DNA of 5,256 nucleotides, taken from Collinsella aerofaciens. GTDB taxonomy: Bacteria > Actinomycetota > Coriobacteriia > Coriobacteriales > Coriobacteriaceae. The position numbers were made by a program, and so were the translations under genes. How positions within the stretch are numbered: position 1 is the stretch's first letter; each line of letters begins with the position of its first letter. The stretch lies in NCBI GenBank assembly GCA_014846205.1, contig RKAY01000070.1, forward strand, positions 1 through 5,256, in the 5' to 3' direction. The notes below the pieces were generated by a model. It was not told where the DNA came from and did no database searches. It saw only the letters and a program-made list of their open reading frames with translations. Shown here one piece after another: positions 1 through 5,256 of the stretch.

Positions 1-596
1 TCGTCGAGCTCAAACTGCGTATAGCCGCAGGCGTTGATGATCGTTGCCCCGCATGCGTGCTGACGCTCGCGTTGAAAGTCGCGACCATAGCATTGGTGCA
101 CATGCCCGTGCACCATGTAGTCGGGATTCCAGGACTCGAGCGCCGTGTTAAAGCATTCGAATCCTCGATGCGGTAGATCATCCAGATCGCCCACGCCGGC
201 GGCGGGCGCATGGGTGAGCAAGATGTCGCAGCCGCCGACCATCCTCACTTTGCGGGACAGCTTGCGCACGCGCTTGGCCATCTCGCGCTCGGTGTACATG
301 TTGGCGCCGTCTCGGTAGCGCATGGAGCCGCCAAGCCCCGCAATGCGGACGCCGCGATATACGTACACGGTGTCTTCGACACAGATACAGCCGCCCGGTG
401 CATGACGTGCGTAGCGGTCATCGTGATTGCCGCGCACGTAGATGAGCGGTTTGTTGATGACCGTGACTAAAAACTCAAGATAGTCCGGGTCCAGATCGCC
501 AGCGGACAAAATCAGGTCGACGCCCTCAAAGCGCTCCTTGCGAAAGCACTCCCATAGGCATCGTTCTTCGGTATCAGCTATGGCAAGGATTTTCAT
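1..596 (-). CDS. Metallophosphoesterase, calcineurin-like, 3' end beyond the window
   Basis: This is a cytoplasmic calcineurin-type phosphoesterase; the substrate cannot be read from the sequence. I translated 198 codons from the ATG at 594-596, and the frame stays open to base 1, so the C-terminus is missing. Metal-site motifs are visible: D8 in the first strand, GDLDPD (33-38), GNHDD (56-60), a histidine in LTHAPA (127-132) and HGHVHQ (163-168). The usual DxH of the first motif reads D-T-E, so its histidine is replaced by glutamate at position 10. GLGGSMRYR (87-95) resembles a small COG0622-like phosphoesterase group I associate with Clostridia and Coriobacteriia. There is no signal peptide. 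The start overlaps the stop of the preceding BMP-domain gene by four bases (ATGA), with a GGGAG at 607-611 as possible ribosome site, so translation is probably coupled. The family call is firm; the reaction is unknown. Confidence 0.93.
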   Translation of the reverse strand, partial: MKILAIADTEERCLWECFRKERFEGVDLILSAGDLDPDYLEFLVTVINKPLIYVRGNHDDRYARHAPGGCICVEDTVYVYRGVRIAGLGGSMRYRDGANMYTEREMAKRVRKLSRKVRMVGGCDILLTHAPAAGVGDLDDLPHRGFECFNTALESWNPDYMVHGHVHQCYGRDFQRERQHACGATIINACGYTQFELD

Positions 597-2509
597 AGGG
601 CAGTAACTCCCGGCTCATCGTCGAGCTGCGGAATGGTGCCCACCACGTTGTCCGCCAGCCAGTCCATCTCGACGATTTGCGTGCTCGGCAGTGGGGGAAA
701 GCCCTCGATCTGCACCACGCCGTCTTGGCTATGGAGCTCGCCGCCAAATGGATTGATGGAGCCCTCGACGATGCCATTGCGGAGGAGCTGAACAAGCTTG
801 CGCGTCTGATAAGGCAGACCCGGAGCGTAGCGAATATCGATAACGCCTGAGCTCATGCCGTACCAGTAGTTGACGGCGCGAACCTGGCTGGCGTCACTGG
901 TCTCATCCCAGGTGCCATGCAGCAGGCTTCGCACGATAAGCTCGTAGTATCGGCCCCAGTTCCATACCGGCATGGCAATGCCGGTAACCTTGCCATCGAC
1001 CAGACGGTGTAGTCCGTAGGCAGTGGGGTCTTCGAGCGACTTTGACATGTCGGCGCCGGTCATGACGCTCACACCCTCGCGGCACATGGCTTCGGAAAGG
1101 CCTCCGGCGGGCACATCGCCCCAGGTCAGGATAATTTGCGCACGGGGGTCAAGCAGCGAGGCGCCAATCGCAAAGGCGTTGATCTCGCTGAGTGCGCCCG
1201 AGGCGAAGACCGACGCGTGGTAACCGATGCGGTGGTTGTCCGCCATGCTGGCGGCAAGGGCGCCCAGGAGAAACTTGGCCTCGTACATCTTGCCAAAGTA
1301 CGAACGGACGCTTTGATGGGGAAGGCCGATAGAGCAGTTGAGGAACCGAACCCGGGGATACTCAACGGCAGCCCTGAGCGTGTATTCCATCAGGCGGTGC
1401 GAGGTCGAGAAGATGACGTTTGCTCCATGTTTGACAGCCGTTTCCACGGCGGCGTAGAACACGTCCGGATCGTGGCAGTTCTCGAACGCCTCGGTGCGCA
1501 CGATACCGCCAAAGTGCTCATCGAGATACTGACGCCCTTGGTCGTGCAGGCTGTCCCAGCTCGACGTCGCACAGGGGAACTCATGGATAAAGGCGATGCG
1601 CAGGGGGTTGGCCGCCGAATAGACGGTCTTGCCCATAAAGAAGTTGAGCACGCCGGAGGTGGACTTAGCGGGCGACTCCTCCTCATCGACGCTCGGTGCT
1701 TCGACAAGATCGACCTTGTCCTCGTCATTTTTGCCGGCAATGACCAGCTCGCGCCAAATCTTGCACAGGCGGTTTACGACGATATCCGTTGGCGTATCCA
1801 GCAGACGGTCCTGGTTGTACACATTGAGGTATACGAGCATGGCGTCGGCGGGCGTGATGTCCAGGTGGTCGCCGCCTGCGCGAAGGTAGGCGCGCTTAAA
1901 GAGCAGGAAGGTGTGGCGCAGGTAGTCGATCTTTTTCTGCGGCCATTTTTCGGTAAGGTTCTGACCGAGCATCTTGGCGAGCGTCTCGTAGCTTCCCTCG
2001 CGCGAGAACTCGATCTCGTATAGGGGGCAGACGCGCCAAAACGCACAGAACTCACCGTACAGGCGGCTTTCGACGGAATCCCATTTGCCGGGGTAGAGAC
2101 GGGTGACCTTAGCCGAAACCGTGGGAGCGTCCAGGAATTTGAGGACACTGACGCGCTTGTTGCCCTCCTGGACATAGAACCGATGCATGAATTCGGTGAC
2201 GATGATGGGGTCGCGATAGCCCTCGGTTACCTGGATGTCGTAGAGGTTGGACCACTTGCGGGCAAACTCGGTGTTAAACGGCAGCAGGGGCATAAAGTTG
2301 CACGAAAAGGCGGACTGACGGCCTTTGGTGACCGTGCCGACGACCATTTCGAGCGGAATATCCCGCAGGCCGACGCTCTCTCGCTGACCTAAGGGGAGCT
2401 GGGCAACGAGGCTATCGAGGTCCGTAAGGTATGGATGCTCGCTTTGGCTGATGGCGCGTCGACGTCCTTGCTCGCCGCGCTTGCGTGCTTGACGATAGGC
2501 CTCTTCCAT
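593..2509 (-). CDS. ParB-like domain fused to BMP/PnrA-type ligand-binding domain, cytoplasmic
   Basis: A 638-residue protein usually labelled 'BMP family ABC transporter substrate-binding protein', but it has no signal peptide or lipobox: it starts MEEAYRQARKRGEQGRRR. Residues about 45-140 resemble the ParB/sulfiredoxin fold: a DPI strand (100-102) is followed by VQEGNKRVSVLKF (113-125), whose GNKR (116-119) sits where ParB-like proteins carry GERR or GNHR. Residues 140-260 look helical, and an acidic linker (262-280) follows. Residues about 303-600 resemble the BMP/PnrA/Med fold: LRIAFIHE (303-310), NVIFSTS (364-370), a MYEAKFLLGALAA segment (408-420), RIGYHAS (427-433) and MPVWNWG (513-519). 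BMP proteins are known as nucleoside-binding lipoproteins or, in Med, regulators. The location and fusion suggest a ligand sensor or regulator rather than a transporter part; that is inference. The start is supported by AAGGGAG seven bases upstream. The stop overlaps the phosphoesterase start. Confidence 0.9.
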   Translation of the reverse strand: MEEAYRQARKRGEQGRRRAISQSEHPYLTDLDSLVAQLPLGQRESVGLRDIPLEMVVGTVTKGRQSAFSCNFMPLLPFNTEFARKWSNLYDIQVTEGYRDPIIVTEFMHRFYVQEGNKRVSVLKFLDAPTVSAKVTRLYPGKWDSVESRLYGEFCAFWRVCPLYEIEFSREGSYETLAKMLGQNLTEKWPQKKIDYLRHTFLLFKRAYLRAGGDHLDITPADAMLVYLNVYNQDRLLDTPTDIVVNRLCKIWRELVIAGKNDEDKVDLVEAPSVDEEESPAKSTSGVLNFFMGKTVYSAANPLRIAFIHEFPCATSSWDSLHDQGRQYLDEHFGGIVRTEAFENCHDPDVFYAAVETAVKHGANVIFSTSHRLMEYTLRAAVEYPRVRFLNCSIGLPHQSVRSYFGKMYEAKFLLGALAASMADNHRIGYHASVFASGALSEINAFAIGASLLDPRAQIILTWGDVPAGGLSEAMCREGVSVMTGADMSKSLEDPTAYGLHRLVDGKVTGIAMPVWNWGRYYELIVRSLLHGTWDETSDASQVRAVNYWYGMSSGVIDIRYAPGLPYQTRKLVQLLRNGIVEGSINPFGGELHSQDGVVQIEGFPPLPSTQIVEMDWLADNVVGTIPQLDDEPGVTAL

Positions 2510-2516
2510 AGTTTTG

Positions 2517-2523
2517 CTCCCTT
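2517..2523 (-). promoter_or_regulatory. Ribosome binding site of the ParB-like/BMP gene
   Basis: AAGGGAG on the minus strand lies seven bases before the ATG at 2507-2509. It fixes this start, because the next in-frame ATG lies more than 50 codons inside the gene. Confidence 0.75.
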
Positions 2524-2540
2524 AGTCGTTTAAACAACTA
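2523..2540. promoter_or_regulatory. 18-bp palindrome, candidate operator
   Basis: The minus strand reads TAGTTGTTTAAACGACTA. Its two nine-base halves are complementary except for one pair (2527/2536, a T·G pair on the minus strand), and the centre is TTTAAA. It overlaps the candidate -10 box at 2537-2542, would lie across the expected transcription start, and touches the ribosome site of the ParB-like/BMP gene. That position suits repression by a dimeric regulator. The hairpin itself is AT-rich with no loop-forming bases, so a DNA operator is likelier than an RNA structure. No regulator is encoded nearby, and function is inferred from symmetry and position alone. Confidence 0.4.
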
Positions 2541-2542
2541 TA
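2537..2542 (-). promoter_or_regulatory. Candidate -10 box for the ParB-like/BMP and phosphoesterase operon
   Basis: The minus strand reads TATAGT, a five-of-six match to TATAAT, about 28 bases before the start codon. The -35 side is weak: TTCATT at 17 bases or TTTTCA at 19 bases, both next to the upstream hairpin. This is the only promoter-like sequence in the 92-base gap. With the hairpin terminating the upstream gene, a promoter is needed here. Confidence 0.4.
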
Positions 2543-2564
2543 TGAACCATGGTACCACGAATGA

Positions 2565-2603
2565 AAACCACCACAAAGGTGCCTGTCCTCTTTGTGGTGG
2601 TTT
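2565..2603 (-). terminator. Perfect 14-bp hairpin overlapping the mscS-like stop codon
   Basis: Arms at 2565-2578 and 2590-2603 are exactly complementary (AAACCACCACAAAG and its reverse complement), around an 11-base loop. On the minus strand the stem is followed by TTTTCATT, a short and interrupted U-run, which fits a factor-independent terminator for the channel gene. The last two bases of the channel's TAA lie inside the stem. The inner part of the minus-strand hairpin contains GGACAGGCACC, which resembles dispersed REP-like palindromes, so the hairpin may have arrived as a repeat and been adopted as a terminator. Confidence 0.65.
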
Positions 2604-3369
2604 AGGCGATGATGGGGGCGATGGCGCGGATGCAGGCGTCGGCTGCCGTGAAGGTGGTGCTGTCGTCACTGACGATAAAGATGATCTTGCCCTTGATGCC
2701 AAAGTCGCCGATCTCGCTAAAGAGCACGTAGGGCTCCTTGTCAAAGCCCGAGATGGGAAGCACGGCGGCCTTGGTGGCGTCGGTGAGCTCATCAGCTAGC
2801 GCGTCGAGTGAAGCCCACTTGGAGGTGTCCTTGACCGCGACGGGCACAGCCACGCGCCCAAAGGGCATGAGATGCACGAGCGTGTTCTTGGAGATATTTG
2901 AGTTGGGGACGATGATGGTCTGCCCGCAGGCGTCCTCGATGGTCGTATGGCGCCAGGTGATGTCCTGGACCACGCCTGATACGCCACCGACCTCGATATT
3001 GTCGCCGGGCTTGATGATGCCCATAAAGGTTACCTGCATGCCGCCGATGAGGTTTGAGAGCGTGTCCTGAAAGCCCAGCGAGATGGCGATGCCGCCGACG
3101 CCAAGAGCGGCGACGAGGGCGTTTGCGTTAATGCCAAAGCAGTTGTCGAGGATAAAGCTGCCACCGATCATCCAGATGACGGCGCGCGCGATGTTGATGA
3201 AGATACTCGATGCGGGAAGCGGGTTGTCGTCTCGGTTAAGCAGATGGTGCAGGGTCTTGGATACGACCTTGGTGGCGATGGCGGTGCCTATTGCCAAGAT
3301 GCCGGCCCAGATGATGTTGTGGACCCACCGTTGCTCAAAGAAATGAAGAATCGGTTCAAACAATTCCAT
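2602..3369 (-). CDS. Small-conductance mechanosensitive channel, MscS family
   Basis: A 255-residue membrane protein near the size of minimal MscS channels (E. coli MscS has 286). These open under membrane tension to release solutes on hypo-osmotic shock. Hydrophobic segments lie at about 18-36, 55-75 and 82-118. The third holds the pore-lining signature: small residues and glycines through ALGVGGIAISLGFQDTLSN (88-106), then LIGGMQV (107-113). The beta domain follows: IKPGDNIEV (119-127), GVVQDITWRHTTIE (132-145) and IIVPNSNIS (152-160), hallmarks of the family. Residues about 170-255 form the cytoplasmic alpha/beta part. The ATG has an AGGAGG ten bases upstream. It stands alone between two hairpins and is probably its own transcription unit. 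The family is clear; I give no symbol because several MscS-like paralogues share these motifs. Confidence 0.95.
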   Translation of the reverse strand: MELFEPILHFFEQRWVHNIIWAGILAIGTAIATKVVSKTLHHLLNRDDNPLPASSIFINIARAVIWMIGGSFILDNCFGINANALVAALGVGGIAISLGFQDTLSNLIGGMQVTFMGIIKPGDNIEVGGVSGVVQDITWRHTTIEDACGQTIIVPNSNISKNTLVHLMPFGRVAVPVAVKDTSKWASLDALADELTDATKAAVLPISGFDKEPYVLFSEIGDFGIKGKIIFIVSDDSTTFTAADACIRAIAPIIA

Positions 3370-3379
3370 GTGGGGAAAA

Positions 3380-3385
3380 CCTCCT
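3380..3385 (-). promoter_or_regulatory. Ribosome binding site of the MscS-like channel
   Basis: A consensus AGGAGG on the minus strand lies ten bases before the ATG at 3367-3369. The spacing is slightly long but supports this start, and the protein begins at the position expected for a short MscS N-terminus. Confidence 0.7.
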
Positions 3386-3412
3386 ATGATCGTCCAACCA
3401 TGATACCCGCCA

Positions 3413-3446
3413 AGAAGCCCGTCCGATCACATTCGGGCGGGCTTCT
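3413..3446 (-). terminator. GC-rich hairpin after the nucleotidase, probable terminator
   Basis: Arms at 3413-3426 and 3433-3446 pair over 14 positions around a six-base loop. The pair 3422/3437 is U·G in a plus-strand RNA but an A/C mismatch in a minus-strand RNA. The hairpin begins about 50 bases past the nucleotidase stop, and on the minus strand it ends in GGGCTTCTTGG, so the U-run is poor. Position and GC-rich stem favour a terminator for the nucleotidase. A 5'-leader hairpin of the channel mRNA is the alternative if the candidate promoter at 3453-3481 is real. Confidence 0.6.
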
Positions 3447-3452
3447 GTGCTC

Positions 3453-3481
3453 GATATAAGGTTTGCACGGCGGGGCTGCAA
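3453..3481 (-). promoter_or_regulatory. Weak candidate promoter for the MscS-like channel
   Basis: The minus strand has TTGCAG (3476-3481), a 17-base spacer, then TATATC (3453-3458). Spacing is ideal but each box matches consensus only in part (three and four of six). A start near 3446 would put the 3413-3446 hairpin at the very 5' end of the transcript. A second option nearer the gene is TATCAT (3400-3405 region) without a good -35. Neither is convincing. Confidence 0.2.
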
Positions 3482-3497
3482 GGCCCGGCGGTGTAGC

Positions 3498-5256
3498 TTA
3501 GCGGCGGCGTTTCCAGATAATGCCGAGGATGATAACGATGATGCCGCCGATGAGGCATGCGCCGACCACGGCTAGCGTGCGGTCTCCCGTTACAGCAAGC
3601 TTGCCGGTGCTCTTCTTGGTGGTGACCTGCGTGGTCGTCGTGCCGGGCTTGGGTGAGGGCTCAGGCGTTGGGGTTGGATGGGGTGCGGGGCTCTCGGCGG
3701 AGACAAAGCTGATGGTGCCCGCGAGCGAGGCCATCTTGTTCTCCCAGTCGTCCTGCCCGATCAGTGCCCTCAGCGCTGCCTCGCACGTACCCCACTCGGT
3801 GAGCTTCTTGGCATTTGCGAAGGTGGGGAAGTCGGCCGTGTTGGTGATGATGTAGTTGTTGGTGGCGACGGTATAGGTCTTGGCGGGGTCGAGCGTGCTG
3901 CCGTCTTTGGTGAGCGTGGCACTCACGATGCGCTTGCCTTCAGACTGTGTCCAGTCGATTGTTACGTTGATGCCGCCAAAGGAAAGAACGCTGCCGGAGT
4001 CGTCGGGCCACTTGTACATGTCCTGGGCTTCCTGCTCGGTGTGGCCGGCTGCGACGTAGGCTTGCTGCTTCTCGTAACTGTCATTGCATTCGTCGCTAAT
4101 TTCCAGCGAGTGCTCGAGCGCTGCGAGGAAGTCCGCGCCGGTCATGGCCCAGGTCTCCAAGGTGTTGCCGTAGGGCGAGATGGCGATGACGTCGCCGGCG
4201 GTCACGTTTCCCGCTGCGATGCCGCCGCGGATGCCGCCAGCGTTCTCAATAGCAAGGTCCGCGCTCGTCAGGTCAGGGTCCGCGCCCGTCAGGGCAAGAT
4301 AGGAGCCGCAAATCACGTGGCCGATGGTCTGGGCCTTGGTGGTATCGCCCTCCTTGCTGGGGCGGAAATCGGTGGTGCGCACCATTTCCCAACCATGCGT
4401 GCCAGAGGCGTCCTCACCGTAAAAATAGTCGGCGGCGGATGTGCCGAGCACCTTGTTCGATTCGATTTTAAAGGCGTCGTCGAGTGGCTTGATCTTGTTA
4501 TTGCGAACCTCATCAAGGATGTTCTTGTTGTTAGGGTCTGCCAAAAGGTCGTTCACGTCCTTGGCGGTGTAGAGCGTCTCGACGCTGTCGTCTGCAGGGA
4601 CCGTGACCATGTCATCGTCGGTCGTCTCGGTGCCCTGGGTGTCGTACTTATAGGGAATAGAGAGCAGTCCCACCTCGGCAAAGGCACTGCCCGCCTCGAC
4701 GACGCGGATCGGCTTGCCGTCGGCTCCCATTGCGTTTTCGTCCAAGTTGATGTGCTCATGGCCCGCGACCAGGGCATCGACGCCGGCGAGCTGCGCGGCA
4801 AAGGTCTTAGCGTTGAGCGTGTGCACAATGCAGACGATAACGTTGCAGCCCTCATTCTCGCGCAGCCGCTTGGCCTCGGCATTGATGGCGTCCGCCGCAC
4901 CCGAGAACGACGTGCCCGCGACAAGGTCCGTGCGCAGTGAGGACCCCAGCGATTCATCCATGGCACCCACGACGCCGATCTTGATTTTGTAGTTGAACGT
5001 GGAGTGATCCTCGCTGTCCTCCCAAGCGCGGTCGAGCGTCTTGGTGATGCTCGAGCTCCATATGCCGTTCGAGGACGTTGCATTCGCGCAAAGCATGGCG
5101 AAGGGCGTGCTGGTGGCACTGTTGCCGGTCATGGTGCGGAGTTTGTCCGCGCCGTAACTCCAGTCGTGGTTGCCCGGCGTGGTCGCGTCGTAGCCGTCTG
5201 CATAGAAGGTGTCCATGAGCTCGGCGATGCTCTTGCCCTCGCTCATGGTGGCAAAG
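3498..5256 (-). CDS. Cell-wall-anchored 5'-nucleotidase / metallophosphatase, 5' end beyond the window
   Basis: This surface enzyme of the UshA/5'-nucleotidase family would strip phosphate from extracellular nucleotides. Positions below count from an internal Met at 5246. The frame is open upstream (Phe-Ala-Thr precede it) and the first metal motif and signal peptide are absent, so the true start lies outside. The metallophosphatase domain shows PGNHDW (24-29), H142 and AGHEH (161-165). The C-terminal nucleotidase domain shows IENAGGIRGG (333-342), GDVIAISPYGNTL (351-363) and TNNYIITNTADFPTF (462-476), the last in the usual nucleobase-stacking region. A Pro/Thr-rich wall spacer (519-545) leads to LAVTG (550-554), a hydrophobic helix (558-577) and KRRR, a complete sorting signal of the LAxTG type that class E sortases use. 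It ends 128 bases before the channel gene. The exact substrate is uncertain; nucleotides are likeliest. Confidence 0.93.
   Translation of the reverse strand, partial: FATMSEGKSIAELMDTFYADGYDATTPGNHDWSYGADKLRTMTGNSATSTPFAMLCANATSSNGIWSSSITKTLDRAWEDSEDHSTFNYKIKIGVVGAMDESLGSSLRTDLVAGTSFSGAADAINAEAKRLRENEGCNVIVCIVHTLNAKTFAAQLAGVDALVAGHEHINLDENAMGADGKPIRVVEAGSAFAEVGLLSIPYKYDTQGTETTDDDMVTVPADDSVETLYTAKDVNDLLADPNNKNILDEVRNNKIKPLDDAFKIESNKVLGTSAADYFYGEDASGTHGWEMVRTTDFRPSKEGDTTKAQTIGHVICGSYLALTGADPDLTSADLAIENAGGIRGGIAAGNVTAGDVIAISPYGNTLETWAMTGADFLAALEHSLEISDECNDSYEKQQAYVAAGHTEQEAQDMYKWPDDSGSVLSFGGINVTIDWTQSEGKRIVSATLTKDGSTLDPAKTYTVATNNYIITNTADFPTFANAKKLTEWGTCEAALRALIGQDDWENKMASLAGTISFVSAESPAPHPTPTPEPSPKPGTTTTQVTTKKSTGKLAVTGDRTLAVVGACLIGGIIVIILGIIWKRRR
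3585..3599 (-). other. LAVTG sortase recognition motif
   Basis: These codons encode Leu-Ala-Val-Thr-Gly, followed by Asp, a roughly 20-residue hydrophobic stretch and Lys-Arg-Arg-Arg at the very end of the nucleotidase. The order of motif, helix and positive tail is that of a sortase substrate. Alanine at the second position instead of proline matches the class E preference known from actinobacteria. Confidence 0.8.

Noticed and set aside
210..470. 86-residue plus-strand open frame
   Set aside because: It is antisense to the phosphoesterase, which has intact GNHD and GHxH motifs across the same bases.
1136..2023. 295-residue plus-strand open frame
   Set aside because: It lies wholly within the ParB-like/BMP gene on the opposite strand, shows no family motif, and has no convincing ribosome site.
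3461..3497. Possible small RNA or tRNA-like GC-rich stretch
   Set aside because: Only a short imperfect stem (CGGGGC/GCCCGG) can be drawn; there is no tRNA-like arm pattern.
3678..4940. 420-residue plus-strand open frame
   Set aside because: It is antisense to the nucleotidase, whose motifs are conserved over the whole stretch. The plus-strand translation is rich in Gly, Val and Arg without any recognisable domain, as expected of a shadow frame in GC-rich DNA.
4553..5119. 188-residue minus-strand open frame rich in Arg, Ser and Pro
   Set aside because: It is an out-of-frame reading of the nucleotidase; the composition is typical of a shifted GC-rich frame.
5244..5246. ATG at 5246 as the true start of the nucleotidase
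   Set aside because: The frame is open upstream to the window edge, and the protein from this Met would lack its first metal motif and signal peptide, which a wall-anchored enzyme needs.

Overview
The window looks like chromosomal DNA of a GC-rich Gram-positive gut anaerobe, most likely a Coriobacteriia member such as Collinsella. That placement is inference. It rests on the by-eye base composition, AAGGGAG and AGGAGG type ribosome sites, an actinobacterial-style LAxTG cell-wall sorting signal, and gene families I associate with Coriobacteriia and Clostridia. All four genes are on the minus strand, so transcription runs from high to low coordinates. Coding density is high and no gap exceeds about 130 bases.

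Layout in order of transcription: (1) 5256-3498, a secreted 5'-nucleotidase / metallophosphatase whose N-terminus lies beyond the window and whose C-terminus carries an LAVTG sorting signal, a membrane helix and an arginine tail. (2) A GC-rich hairpin at 3413-3446, probably its terminator. (3) 3369-2602, a small MscS-type mechanosensitive channel whose stop codon is built into a perfect 14-bp hairpin at 2565-2603. (4) A candidate promoter and an 18-bp near-perfect palindrome at 2523-2542. (5) 2509-593, an unusual 638-residue protein joining a ParB/sulfiredoxin-like N-terminal domain to a BMP/PnrA-type ligand-binding domain, with no export signal. (6) A metallophosphoesterase that starts at 596 inside the stop codon of (5) through an ATGA overlap and runs off the window at base 1.

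Genes 5 and 6 form a tight two-gene operon. The BMP domain family binds nucleosides in its best-known members (PnrA, Med), and the upstream gene is a surface nucleotidase that would release nucleosides. A nucleotide-salvage or nucleoside-sensing theme is therefore possible but unproven. The most unusual item is the cytoplasmic ParB-like/BMP fusion coupled to a phosphoesterase that lacks the usual histidine in its first metal motif. I see no CRISPR array, RNA gene, complete insertion sequence or phage gene.
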